Assembly: GCA_001897615.1 (NCBI GenBank)
Contig: MKTG01000050.1
Coordinates: forward strand, 25,539 to 79,868
Length of the DNA stretch: 54,330 nt
Direction of reading: 5' to 3'
DNA from: Burkholderiales bacterium 68-10
Lineage (GTDB): Bacteria; Pseudomonadota; Gammaproteobacteria; Burkholderiales; Burkholderiaceae_C
Of this stretch, positions 1-7,995 are shown piece after piece. The notes under the pieces are model-generated. The model searched no databases. It was not told the DNA's origin and saw only the letters and a list, made by a program, of their open reading frames with translations. The position numbers were made by a program, and so were the translations under genes. The stretch's first letter is position 1. Every line of letters begins with the position of its first letter.

Positions 1-702
1 GTGTCGGTGGCCACGCTGGCGCAGGACTACGCCTTTGGCCGCGACGGTGTGAAAGCCTTCAAGGACGCGCTGAAGAAGGCCAGGATCGTGCAGGAGGAAT
101 ACCTGCCGCAGACCACCACCGACTTCACCGCCGGCATCCAGCGCGTGGTCGATGCCCTGAAGGACAAGCCGGGGCGCAAGGCGATCGAAGTCATCTGGGC
201 GGGCGGCACGCCGCCCTTCAACGCGCTGGCGGCGCAGGACTTGAAGAAGCGCTTCGGCATCGAGGTCTTCACCGGCGGCAACATCCTGCCTGCCATGGCC
301 AGCTACAAGAACTTCCCCGGCATGGAGGGGGCGACGTATTACTACTTCGGCATCCCGAAGAACCCGGTCAACGAAGCCCTGGTGGCCGCGCACTACAAGG
401 AGTTCAAGACTCCGCCGGACTTCTTCACCGCGGGCGGCTTCTCGGCGGCGATGGCCATCGTCACGGCCCTCAAGGCCACGGGCGGCGACACCAACACCAA
501 CAAGCTCATCAAGACCATGGAGGGCATGAGCTTCGACACGCCCAAGGGCAAGATGACCTTCCGCAAGGAAGACCACCAGGCCATGCAAAGCATGTACCAC
601 TTCCGCATCAAGAACGACCCGGCCTTCGCCTGGGGCGTGCCCGAGCTGGTGCACGAGATCAAGCCCGAAGAGATGCAGGTGCCGATCCGGAATAAGCGCT
701 GA
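1..702 (+). CDS. Branched-chain amino-acid-type ABC transporter solute-binding protein (5' partial)
   Basis: This is the C-terminal 233 residues of a periplasmic binding protein of the LivJ/LivK type (Peripla_BP_6 fold). Such proteins capture an amino acid, amide or related small carboxylate and deliver it to the LivHM permease. The reading frame is open to the first base of the window, so the signal peptide and N-terminal lobe lie upstream; the GTG at base 1 is probably not the true start. Visible family features are the DYAFGRDG stretch, the alternating helix/strand pattern of lobe 2, and the FDTPKGKMTF segment near the end that is usual in this family. Four further transporter genes follow on the same strand, which supports the call. 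The substrate cannot be read from the sequence. Branched-chain amino acids are only the default guess. Confidence 0.85.
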   Translation: MSVATLAQDYAFGRDGVKAFKDALKKARIVQEEYLPQTTTDFTAGIQRVVDALKDKPGRKAIEVIWAGGTPPFNALAAQDLKKRFGIEVFTGGNILPAMASYKNFPGMEGATYYYFGIPKNPVNEALVAAHYKEFKTPPDFFTAGGFSAAMAIVTALKATGGDTNTNKLIKTMEGMSFDTPKGKMTFRKEDHQAMQSMYHFRIKNDPAFAWGVPELVHEIKPEEMQVPIRNKR

Positions 703-724
703 TCGAGAGGGGTTCAGCGTTTGA

Positions 725-787
725 CGTTGAGCGTTGAGCGTGAAAACCGCTGTCTCACGCCCAACGCCGGACGCTCAACGCTCAACG
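725..787. repeat. Palindromic repeat between the binding protein and livG
   Basis: Two 17-base arms (725-741, CGTTGAGCGTTGAGCGT, and 771-787) are perfect reverse complements separated by 29 bases. The transcript could form a long hairpin. There is no T-tract, so it is not a classical terminator. It may attenuate or stabilise parts of the operon mRNA. Gaps with similar palindromes follow the next two genes. Confidence 0.75.
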
Positions 788-795
788 GCACAGTC

Positions 796-1554
796 ATGCT
801 CGAAACCCACGACCTGACCATCCGCTTTGGCGGCCATGTGGCCGTCAATGCCGTGACGTGCAGCTTCGCGCCCGGCACGCTGACGGCCATCGTGGGGCCC
901 AACGGCGCGGGCAAGACCACCTACTTCAACCTGATCTCGGGCCAGCTCAAGGCCAGCAGCGGCCGCGTGCTGCTGAACGGGCGCGAGCTGTCCGGACTGC
1001 CGGCGTCGGCGCGCACGCGCGCCGGCCTGGGCCGGGCGTTTCAGCTCACCAACCTGTTTCCCAACCTGTCGGTGCTGGAGAACGTGCGGCTGGCGGTGCA
1101 GGCGACGCAGCGCGTGGGGCTGAACCTGTGGCGCATCTGGAGCGACCAGCGCGAGCTGACGCAGCGCGCGCTGGAGATCCTGGAGTCGGTCGCGCTGCTC
1201 GACCGCCAGGGCATGCCGGTGGCCGGCCTGCCGCACGGCGACCAGCGCAAGCTGGAAGTGGCGCTGCTGATGGCGCTCGACCCGCAGGTCTACATGTTCG
1301 ACGAGCCCACCGCCGGCATGAGCCACGACGAAGCGCCGGTGATCCTGGACCTGATCCGGCGCCTGAAGCAGGACCGGAGCAAGACCATCCTGCTGGTGGA
1401 GCACAAGATGGACGTGGTGCGCGAGCTGGCCGACCGCATCATCGTGCTGACCAACGGCCAGCTGGTGGCCGACGGCGAGCCGGCCGAGGTCATCGCCTCG
1501 CCGGTGGTGCAGGAAGCCTACCTGGGGGTGACGAAGGACGAGGTGCCGGCGTGA
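796..1554 (+). CDS. livG: ABC transporter ATP-binding protein, LivG type
   Basis: A 252-residue ATPase that powers a branched-chain amino-acid-type importer together with LivF. Walker A GPNGAGKTT lies at about residues 34-42 and Walker B with FDEPTAG at about 165-172. The switch histidine is in VEHKMD near residue 202. The signature loop reads LPHGDQRKLE rather than LSGGQ, which is normal for LivG. The ORF track extends 25 codons further upstream, but that extension translates the palindromic repeat. ATG 796 starts the conserved LETHDLTIRFGG segment and is preferred. It is followed by livF after a 142-base gap filled by another palindrome. Confidence 0.92.
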   Translation: MLETHDLTIRFGGHVAVNAVTCSFAPGTLTAIVGPNGAGKTTYFNLISGQLKASSGRVLLNGRELSGLPASARTRAGLGRAFQLTNLFPNLSVLENVRLAVQATQRVGLNLWRIWSDQRELTQRALEILESVALLDRQGMPVAGLPHGDQRKLEVALLMALDPQVYMFDEPTAGMSHDEAPVILDLIRRLKQDRSKTILLVEHKMDVVRELADRIIVLTNGQLVADGEPAEVIASPVVQEAYLGVTKDEVPA

Positions 1555-1564
1555 GCGAAACACC

Positions 1565-1683
1565 AACAGCCGAACGCAGAGGGCGCGGAAATTTCGCAGA
1601 AGACGCAGAAAGACAGCCCCAGAAATCAGGATTTTTCTTCTGCGATTTCAGCGCTGTTTTTGCGCCCTCTGCGTTCGGCTGTT
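1565..1683. repeat. Palindromic repeat between livG and livF
   Basis: Arms at 1565-1586 and 1662-1683 are perfect 22-base reverse complements, containing CGAACGCAGAGGGCGC and its complement. The interior (CGCAGAAGACGCAGAAAG versus CTTCTGCGATTTC) can extend the pairing imperfectly. It occupies nearly the whole gap. The AACGCAGAGG(G/A)CGC core recurs at 2437-2577, so the two are members of one dispersed family. Confidence 0.8.
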
Positions 1684-1696
1684 CAAAGGCATCCCC

Positions 1697-2422
1697 ATGA
1701 GCGACAACCTGCTCACGCTCGAAGGCGTGCACACCCACATCGGCGCCTACCACATCCTGCACGGCGTCGACCTGCGGGTGCCGCGCGGGCAGCTGACCAT
1801 GCTGCTGGGGCGCAACGGCGCCGGCAAGACCACCACGCTGCGCACCATCATGGGCCTGTGGCAGGCAAGCCAGGGCCGCATCGCCTTCGGCGACCAGGAC
1901 ATCACGAAGAAGCACACGCCGCAGATCGCGCAGCTGGGCATCGCCTACGTGCCCGAGAACATGGGCATCTTCGCCGACCTGACGGTGAAGGAGAACATGG
2001 TGCTGGCCGCGCGCGGCGCACGCAGCGCGGCGCAGATCGACGGCGAGCGGCTGGCCTGGATCTTCCGGCTGTTTCCGGCGGTGGAGAAGTTCTGGAACCA
2101 CCCGGCGGGCAAGCTGTCGGGCGGGCAGAAGCAGATGCTGGCCGTCAGCCGCGCCATCGTCGAGCCGCGCGAGCTGCTGATCGTGGACGAGCCCAGCAAG
2201 GGCCTGGCGCCCAGCATCATCAACAACATGATCGACGCCTTCCAGCAGCTCAAGGCCAGCGGCGCCACCATCCTGCTGGTGGAGCAGAACCTCAGCTTCG
2301 CGCGCCGCCTGGGCGACCACGTGGCGGTGATGGACAACGGCCGCGTGGTGCACGCCGGCCGCATGCAGGCGCTGGCCGAGGACGAGGCGCTGCAGCAGCG
2401 GCTGCTGGGGCTGTCGCTGTGA
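1697..2422 (+). CDS. livF: ABC transporter ATP-binding protein, LivF type
   Basis: A 241-residue ATPase and second nucleotide-binding subunit of the importer. Walker A GRNGAGKTT is at residues 38-46. The signature LSGGQKQMLA lies near residue 140, and Walker B is in LLIVDEPSKGLAP near 160-170. VEQN carries the switch region, with Q/N in place of the usual histidine context, as is typical of LivF. The start ATG follows CATCCCC without a strong Shine-Dalgarno sequence. Length and motifs match the LivF family closely. The order binding protein-G-F-H-M on one strand indicates a single transport operon. Confidence 0.92.
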   Translation: MSDNLLTLEGVHTHIGAYHILHGVDLRVPRGQLTMLLGRNGAGKTTTLRTIMGLWQASQGRIAFGDQDITKKHTPQIAQLGIAYVPENMGIFADLTVKENMVLAARGARSAAQIDGERLAWIFRLFPAVEKFWNHPAGKLSGGQKQMLAVSRAIVEPRELLIVDEPSKGLAPSIINNMIDAFQQLKASGATILLVEQNLSFARRLGDHVAVMDNGRVVHAGRMQALAEDEALQQRLLGLSL

Positions 2423-2436
2423 ATACCGATTTTTCT

Positions 2437-2577
2437 GAACGCAGAGGACGCAGAGGTTTCGCAAAAGTCGCGAAGAGAAAGAGGTTCGATTCGGTTGCAC
2501 CAGCACGCCCGACGTTCGCCGTTGAAACGAGATCTTGCTTCTGCGATTTCTGCGCGAACTCTGCGCCCTCTGCGTTC
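2437..2577. repeat. Palindromic repeat between livF and livH
   Basis: Arms at 2437-2455 and 2559-2577 (19 bases, one mismatch) start with GAACGCAGAGGACGC and its complement. The sequence between them also carries TTTCGCAAAAGTCGCG and TTCTGCGATTTCTGCG, which resemble the inner part of the preceding element. It is the same repeat family as 1565-1683. Together they fill two successive gaps in one operon. Confidence 0.78.
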
Positions 2578-2591
2578 AAAAGCCTGACTCC

Positions 2592-3575
2592 ATGAACACC
2601 CGCGACATCGACTACATCCCCCTGCTGCTGGTGCCCGTGCTGGCGCTGCTGGCGCTGCCGCTGGTGGGCTCGGGCTCGACCTGGCTGACGCTCACCGTGG
2701 CCGGGCTGGCCATGGGCATGATCATCTTCATCATCGCCTCGGGCCTGACGCTGGTGTTCGGCCTGATGGACGTGCTGAACTTCGGCCACGGCGTGTTCAT
2801 CGCCCTGGGCGCCTTCGTGGCCACCAGCGTGCTGGGCGCCATGGGCGACTGGACCGGATCGAGCGACATCTGGCGCAACCTGCTGGCGGTGCTGCCGGCC
2901 ATGCTGGTGGCGATGGCGGTGGCCGGCGCCATCGGCCTGGCGTTCGAGCGCTTCATCGTGCGCCCGGTCTATGGCCAGCACCTCAAGCAGATCCTGATCA
3001 CCATGGGCGGCATGATCATCGGCGAGGAGCTGATCAAGGTCATCTGGGGCCCGCAGCAGATCCCGCTGCCGCTGCCGGCGGGCATGCAGGGTTCGTGGCT
3101 GATCGGCGAGGCCGCCGTCGAGAAATACCGCTTGGTCGCCGTGATCGTCGGCCTGCTCGTGTTCGCCCTGCTGGCCTGGACGCTGTCGCGCACCAAGGTG
3201 GGGCTGTTGATTCGCGCCGGAGTGCAGGACAGGGAAATGGTCGAGTCACTCGGCTACCGCATCCGGCGCCTCTTTGTCGGGGTGTTCGTGGCCGGCAGCG
3301 CGCTGGCCGGGCTGGGCGGCGTGATGTGGGGGCTGTACCAGCAGACCGTGATCCCGCAGATGGGCGCGCAGGTCAACATCCTGATCTTCATCGTCATCAT
3401 CATCGGCGGACTGGGCAGCACCACCGGCGCGCTGATCGGCGCGCTGCTGGTCGGCCTGATGGCCAACTACACCGGCTTTCTGGTGCCCAAGGTGGCGCTG
3501 TTTTCCAACATCGCGCTGATGGTGGCCATCCTGCTGTGGCGCCCGCAAGGCGTCTACCCGGTGGCGAATCGATGA
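2592..3575 (+). CDS. livH: Branched-chain amino-acid-type ABC transporter permease, LivH type
   Basis: A 327-residue integral inner-membrane permease with about eight hydrophobic segments. The GLTLVFGLMDVLNFGHG stretch near the N-terminus and the IGGLGSTTGALIGALLVG loop near the C-terminus are diagnostic of LivH. With LivM it forms the translocation path for the substrate supplied by the binding protein. The ORF track begins 19 codons earlier inside the palindromic repeat. ATG 2592 is taken because the repeat-encoded residues have no family counterpart. A dispersed repeat starts immediately after the stop codon. Confidence 0.92.
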   Translation: MNTRDIDYIPLLLVPVLALLALPLVGSGSTWLTLTVAGLAMGMIIFIIASGLTLVFGLMDVLNFGHGVFIALGAFVATSVLGAMGDWTGSSDIWRNLLAVLPAMLVAMAVAGAIGLAFERFIVRPVYGQHLKQILITMGGMIIGEELIKVIWGPQQIPLPLPAGMQGSWLIGEAAVEKYRLVAVIVGLLVFALLAWTLSRTKVGLLIRAGVQDREMVESLGYRIRRLFVGVFVAGSALAGLGGVMWGLYQQTVIPQMGAQVNILIFIVIIIGGLGSTTGALIGALLVGLMANYTGFLVPKVALFSNIALMVAILLWRPQGVYPVANR

Positions 3576-3576
3576 A

Positions 3577-3694
3577 CTCCCCCCTGAGTCGCTTCGCGCC
3601 TTCCCCCCTCTCCTGCGGGAGGGGGGACAACGCGAGTCGCCGGCGCAGGTCCGGCGACCGCGTTCGCTGGCCTGGCCTGCTCCGCGGCCATCGG
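3577..3694. repeat. Dispersed intergenic repeat, copy 1 (CCCCCTGAG...CCTGCTCCGCGGCCA)
   Basis: A roughly 118-base element directly after the livH stop. It starts with CCCCCCTGAGTCGCTTCGCG, contains a hairpin of C and G runs, and ends CCTGCTCCGCGGCCA. A second copy lies directly after the gspF stop (46095-46197) with the same head, hairpin and tail. Both contain internal inverted repeats (here GTCGCCGG...CCGGCGAC). I associate this element with Comamonadaceae genomes from memory. Confidence 0.7.
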
Positions 3695-3750
3695 ATCAGC
3701 GGGAATGCGTGCCGATCAGGTCATGGCTGTGCTTTCGCACAGATCTTGGA

Positions 3751-3790
3751 TTCTTCTTTTTTGATAGCTGGCAGCGCACGAAGGGCGCGC
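3751..3790. repeat. Comamonadaceae TAGCTG/CAGCTA repeat, copy a
   Basis: TTTTTTGATAGCTGGCAGCGCACG in the livH-livM gap is the inverted form of the AGCGCCAGCAGCTATCA repeat found eight more times in the window outside the island. Confidence 0.6.
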
Positions 3791-3815
3791 GTTACAGCCA
3801 TTTTTTATCTCTGAC

Positions 3816-4889
3816 ATGCTCAGCCGCCTCTTATCCAACGACCTGCCGCGCAGCCGCGTGCTGGCGGCGATCCTGATCGCCATCGTGCTGGGCCTGGCCT
3901 TCGCGCCCTTCCTGTTTCCGGGCGTCAAGGCGCTCAACGTGGCGGCCAAGGTGCTGATCTTCATCGTGCTGGTGGCGGCGTTCGACCTGCTGCTGGGCTA
4001 CACCGGCATCGTCAGCTTCGCCCATACCATGTTCTTCGGCATCGGCGCCTACGGCATCGCCATCGCCTGCACGCACCTGGGCGCCAGCTGGGGCGCGCTG
4101 GCCGCGGGCACCGGGGCGGCGCTGGCGGTGTCGCTGCTGCTGGCGCTGGCGATCGGGCTGTTCTCGCTGCGCGTGCGCGCCATCTTCTTCGCCATGATCA
4201 CGCTGGCGGTGGCCGCCGCCTTCCAGACGCTGGCCTCGCAGCTGTCCGACTTCACCGGCGGCGAGGACGGCCTGACCTTCAAGCTGCCCGAATGGCTGTC
4301 GCCCAGCTTCGAGCCGTTCGAGAGCGAGTTCCTGGGCGTGCTGATCGACGGCAAGATCATCTGCTACTACCTGCTGTTCGTGCTCTGCGTGGTCCTGGTG
4401 CTGGCGCTGCTGCGCATCGTCAACTCACCCTTCGGGCGCGTGCTGCAGGCGATCCGCGAGAACGAGTTCCGCGCCGAGGCCATCGGCTACCGCGTGGTGG
4501 TGTACCGCACGCTGTCCTCCGTGCTGTCGGCGCTGTTCGCCACGCTGGCCGGCTGCATGCTGGCGATCTGGCTGCGCTACAACGGGCCGGACACCTCGCT
4601 GTCGTTCGAAATCATGATGGACGTGCTGCTGATCGTCGTCATCGGCGGCATGGGCACCGTCTACGGCGCCGTCATCGGCTCGGTGCTGTTCCTGGTGGCC
4701 CAGAGCTACCTGCAGGATTTGCTGCGCCTGGGCAGCGAGGCGAGCAGCGCCGTCCCGGTGCTGTCGGCGCTGCTGTCGCCCGACCGCTGGCTGCTGTGGC
4801 TGGGCCTGCTGTTCGTGCTGTCGGTCTACTACTTTCCCACCGGCGTGGTGGGGCGCCTGCGCGCCTGGCGCGAGCGGCAGGCACGCTGA
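3816..4889 (+). CDS. livM: Branched-chain amino-acid-type ABC transporter permease, LivM type
   Basis: A 357-residue membrane protein with about ten hydrophobic segments. The LLLGYTGIVSFAHTMFFGIGAYG motif region and the IGGMGTVYGAVIGSVLF loop identify it as LivM, partner of LivH. The segment FGRVLQAIRENEFRAEAIGY is the cytoplasmic loop that contacts the ATPases in this family. The gap to livH is 240 bases and holds two repeat elements with no clear promoter. Transcription as part of the liv operon is likely but not certain. The TCTCTGAC before the ATG gives only a weak ribosome site. Confidence 0.92.
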   Translation: MLSRLLSNDLPRSRVLAAILIAIVLGLAFAPFLFPGVKALNVAAKVLIFIVLVAAFDLLLGYTGIVSFAHTMFFGIGAYGIAIACTHLGASWGALAAGTGAALAVSLLLALAIGLFSLRVRAIFFAMITLAVAAAFQTLASQLSDFTGGEDGLTFKLPEWLSPSFEPFESEFLGVLIDGKIICYYLLFVLCVVLVLALLRIVNSPFGRVLQAIRENEFRAEAIGYRVVVYRTLSSVLSALFATLAGCMLAIWLRYNGPDTSLSFEIMMDVLLIVVIGGMGTVYGAVIGSVLFLVAQSYLQDLLRLGSEASSAVPVLSALLSPDRWLLWLGLLFVLSVYYFPTGVVGRLRAWRERQAR

Positions 4890-4923
4890 GTCTGGCTTTC
4901 ACCACCACCCGAGGAGACCCACC

Positions 4924-7056
4924 ATGACAAGCCCCTTCCCGCGCCTGCACGGCCTGGCCCTGGCGGCCGTGGCCAGCGCCACGCTGCTGGCCTGTGGCGG
5001 CAGCGACGACGTGTTCAACGTCAAGCCCGCCGGCATCGGCGCGCTGCACACCCAGCACCACGACGGCGGCGGTGACGATCTGCTCACCGCCGGCCTGGGC
5101 GCCGCCGGACTGGCCTCGGCCGTGCCACCCACCTATGCCGACCCGCTGCAGCCGACCGCTGCCGAGCTGCGCCGCGCCGCCATCTACAACAGTTACCGCG
5201 CCCTGGTCGACACCACGGCGGCCGGCGGCTACGGCCTGTTCTACGGCCCCGGCGTGGCGGCCGACGGCACGCCCGGCAGCGGCGACGGCAAGGTGGCCGG
5301 CACCGAAACCATCGCCTTCACCGACGACGGCTCGGGCCGCGAGAACGTCACCCTGATGGTGCAGGTGCCCGACAGCTTCGACCCCGCGCGCGCCTGCATC
5401 GTCACCGCCACCTCGTCGGGCTCGCGCGGCGTGTACGGTGCCATCTCCACCGGCGAATGGGGCCTCAAGCGTGGCTGCGCCGTGGCCTACACCGACAAGG
5501 GCACCGGCAGCGGCGCGCACGACCTGCGGCACGACACCGTGCCGCTGATCGACGGCACGCGCGCCACCGCGGCCAGCGCCGGCGCGCAGGCCGCGTTCGA
5601 CGCCGGCCTGAACCCGGCCGAACTCGCCGCCTTCAACGCCGCCACGCCCGATCGCCTCGCCTTCAAGCACGCCCATTCGGGCCGCAACCCCGAAAAGGAC
5701 TGGGGCCGCCACACCCTGCAGGCGGTACGGCTGGCGCTGTACGTGCTGAATGAGCGCTATGGCGAGCTGAACGCCGATGGCCGCCGCCGCGTGCGCCTGG
5801 ACGCCGGCAACACGCTGGTCATCGCCTCCAGCGTCTCCAATGGCGGCGGCGCCGCCATTGCCGCCGCCGAAGACGACCGCCACGGCCTGATCGACGGCGT
5901 GGCGGTGGCCGAGCCGGCCATCGAAATGCCCGCCAACGCCGGCGTCGCCGTGCAGCGCGGCGCCAGCCTGGTGCCGGTGAGCGGGCGCAACCTGATCGAC
6001 TTCACCAGCCACGCCAACCTGTACCAGGCCTGCGCCGCGCTGGCCCCGTCGCAGGCCACGGCGCCGTTTGGCGCCGCCTTTGCCGGGCTCTACAACAACC
6101 CGGCGCTGCCGATCGCCGCCAACCGCTGTGCCGCCCTGGCGCAGCGCGGCCTGCTGACCGGCGCCACCACCGCCGAGCAGGCCGAGAACGCGCTGCAACG
6201 CCTGCGCGACTATGGCTGGGAGGCCGAATCCAGCGTGCTGCAGGCCTCGCACGCGGCGTTCGAGATCTCGCCCGCCGTCGCCGTGACCTTTGCCAATGCA
6301 CTGGCCCGCGCCCGGGTGTCGGACCACCTGTGCGGCTTCAGCTACGCCGCCACCGCCACCAACGGCAGCGTCACCGCGCTGGCGCCGGTGCTGCTGGCCG
6401 GCATGTTCGCCACCGGCAATGGCGTGCCGCCCTCCAGCGGCGTCAACCTGGTCAACAACCGGGCCGCCCAGGGCCCGGCGCGCGACTTCCTGAGCTTCAA
6501 CGCCCAGGGCGTGGCCGACTGGAACCTGGACGGCGCCCTGTGCCTGCGCGAGCTGGTCACCGGCAACTCCGCCAGCGCCACCCGCCTGCAGGCCGGCATG
6601 CGCGAAACCCAGCGCAACGGCAACCTGCGCGGCAAGCCGACGCTGATCGTGCACGGCCGCGACGACGCGTTGCTGCCGGTCAACCACACTTCGCGCCCCT
6701 ACGCCGCGCTGAACCGCAAGGTCGAGGGCACGGCCAGCCGGCTGAGCTACATCGAGGTCACCAACGCCCAGCATTTCGACGGCTTCATCGGCCTGCCCGC
6801 CGTGCTGCCCGGCTACGACAGCCGCTACGTGCCCCTGCACCTGTACCTGAACCGCGCGCTGGACGCCGTGTACGAGCACCTGCGCAACGGCAGGCCGCTG
6901 CCGCCCAGCCAGGTGGTGCGCACCACGCCACGCGGCGGCACGCCCGGCAGCGCGCCGGCGCTGGCGGCCGCCAACGTGCCGGCGCTGGCCGCCAGCCCGG
7001 CGGCCGGCGACGCCATCGGCTACGCGGGCGGCAACACCATCGTCATTCCCGACTGA
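4924..7056 (+). CDS. D-(-)-3-hydroxybutyrate oligomer hydrolase family lipoprotein
   Basis: A 710-residue secreted esterase resembling the 3HB-oligomer hydrolases that cut oligomers released from poly(3-hydroxybutyrate) into monomers. The N-terminus is a lipoprotein signal with lipobox LLAC and Cys24 as the lipidation site. The region SSGSRGVYGAISTGEWGL and the serine motif SVSNGGG (Ser305) match what I recall of the family and its catalytic serine. KPTLIVHGRDDALLPVNH supplies the acid loop and QHFDGF the likely histidine. Length fits the usual size of about 700 residues. The start follows GAGGAGACCCACC, a good ribosome site. The next gene starts 2 bases after the stop, so they are probably co-translated. 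Confidence 0.82.
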   Translation: MTSPFPRLHGLALAAVASATLLACGGSDDVFNVKPAGIGALHTQHHDGGGDDLLTAGLGAAGLASAVPPTYADPLQPTAAELRRAAIYNSYRALVDTTAAGGYGLFYGPGVAADGTPGSGDGKVAGTETIAFTDDGSGRENVTLMVQVPDSFDPARACIVTATSSGSRGVYGAISTGEWGLKRGCAVAYTDKGTGSGAHDLRHDTVPLIDGTRATAASAGAQAAFDAGLNPAELAAFNAATPDRLAFKHAHSGRNPEKDWGRHTLQAVRLALYVLNERYGELNADGRRRVRLDAGNTLVIASSVSNGGGAAIAAAEDDRHGLIDGVAVAEPAIEMPANAGVAVQRGASLVPVSGRNLIDFTSHANLYQACAALAPSQATAPFGAAFAGLYNNPALPIAANRCAALAQRGLLTGATTAEQAENALQRLRDYGWEAESSVLQASHAAFEISPAVAVTFANALARARVSDHLCGFSYAATATNGSVTALAPVLLAGMFATGNGVPPSSGVNLVNNRAAQGPARDFLSFNAQGVADWNLDGALCLRELVTGNSASATRLQAGMRETQRNGNLRGKPTLIVHGRDDALLPVNHTSRPYAALNRKVEGTASRLSYIEVTNAQHFDGFIGLPAVLPGYDSRYVPLHLYLNRALDAVYEHLRNGRPLPPSQVVRTTPRGGTPGSAPALAAANVPALAASPAAGDAIGYAGGNTIVIPD

Positions 7057-7058
7057 CC

Positions 7059-7937
7059 ATGCCCCACTCGTCCCTGTACCTGCGCTGCGCCGGGCGCGAA
7101 CTCCATGTGCTCGACTGGGCGCCCGCGCACGCCAGCCCCGCGCGTGGCACCGTCGTCGCCTGGCACGGCCTGGCGCGCACGGGGCGCGACATGGACGAGC
7201 TGGCGGCGCACCTGTCGGCGCGCGGCTGGCGCGTGCTCTGCCCCGACACGATCGGGCGCGGGCTGAGCCAGTGGGCGCAAAGCCCGCGCGAGGAATACTG
7301 CCTGGCCTTCTACGCCCGGCTGGCGCGCGAGCTGCTGCAACAACTGGGCGTGGAGCGCTGCCACTGGGTCGGCACCTCGATGGGCGGCGCCATCGGCACC
7401 GTCGGCGCCTCGGGCTACTTCGAGCCCGAGCTGGCGCGCCGCATCCAGAGCCTGGTGCTCAACGACAACGCGCCCGAGCTGGCGCAGCCCGCCATCGAGC
7501 GCATCAAGGCCTACGCCAGCCAGCCACCGGCGTTCGCCACCGTGAGCGAGCTGGAGGCGTTCTTTCGCGCCGCCTACCAGCCCTACGGCTTCCTGACCGA
7601 CGCCCAGTGGCGGCGCCTCGCGGAAACCAGCACCCGCCGCCTGCCCGACGGCCGCGTGACGCCGCACTACGACCCGGCCATCGTTGGCCAGTTCACCCAC
7701 CACCCCGACGACTACCGCATCTGGCACCACTACGACGCGCTGAAGCTGCCGGTGCTGCTGCTGCGCGGCGCCGAATCGGACCTGGTGCTGCGCCAGACCG
7801 CCGAGCAGATGCGCGCCCGCGGCCCCGGCGCGCGCGGCCAGCTGCAATGGGTGGAAGTGCCCGGCTGCGGCCACGCGCCGGCGCTGAACGTGGCCGAACA
7901 GCTGAACCTGGTGAGCGACTTCATCGAGCGCGCCTGA
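7059..7937 (+). CDS. Alpha/beta hydrolase
   Basis: A 292-residue alpha/beta-hydrolase-fold enzyme without a signal peptide, so probably cytoplasmic. The nucleophile elbow is GTSMGG near residue 110. WHGLARTG is the oxyanion-hole HG motif, LLLRGAESDLVL the acid strand, and PGCGHAPAL carries the catalytic histidine. The start ATG 7059 lies 2 bases after the upstream stop; the longer ORF in the track is read-through of another frame. Its coupling to a 3-hydroxybutyrate oligomer hydrolase suggests a role in ester or polyhydroxyalkanoate breakdown, but that is inference. The family is too broad to name a substrate. Confidence 0.85.
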   Translation: MPHSSLYLRCAGRELHVLDWAPAHASPARGTVVAWHGLARTGRDMDELAAHLSARGWRVLCPDTIGRGLSQWAQSPREEYCLAFYARLARELLQQLGVERCHWVGTSMGGAIGTVGASGYFEPELARRIQSLVLNDNAPELAQPAIERIKAYASQPPAFATVSELEAFFRAAYQPYGFLTDAQWRRLAETSTRRLPDGRVTPHYDPAIVGQFTHHPDDYRIWHHYDALKLPVLLLRGAESDLVLRQTAEQMRARGPGARGQLQWVEVPGCGHAPALNVAEQLNLVSDFIERA

Positions 7938-7942
7938 AGCGC

Positions 7943-7962
7943 GCACCGGCGCCGCCCGGTGC
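7943..7962. terminator. Hairpin between converging genes
   Basis: GCACCGG-CGCCGC-CCGGTGC forms a 7-bp stem with a 6-base loop in the 58-base gap between the converging hydrolase and dctP genes. No T-run follows, so it is at best a weak or Rho-assisted terminator. Confidence 0.35.
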
Positions 7963-7995
7963 CGCGGACAGGCCGCGCCCGCGGCCCCCGCGCCC

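Noticed and set aside
4672-6879. 735-codon minus-strand ORF
   Set aside because: Antisense to livM and the 3HB-oligomer hydrolase; shadow frame.
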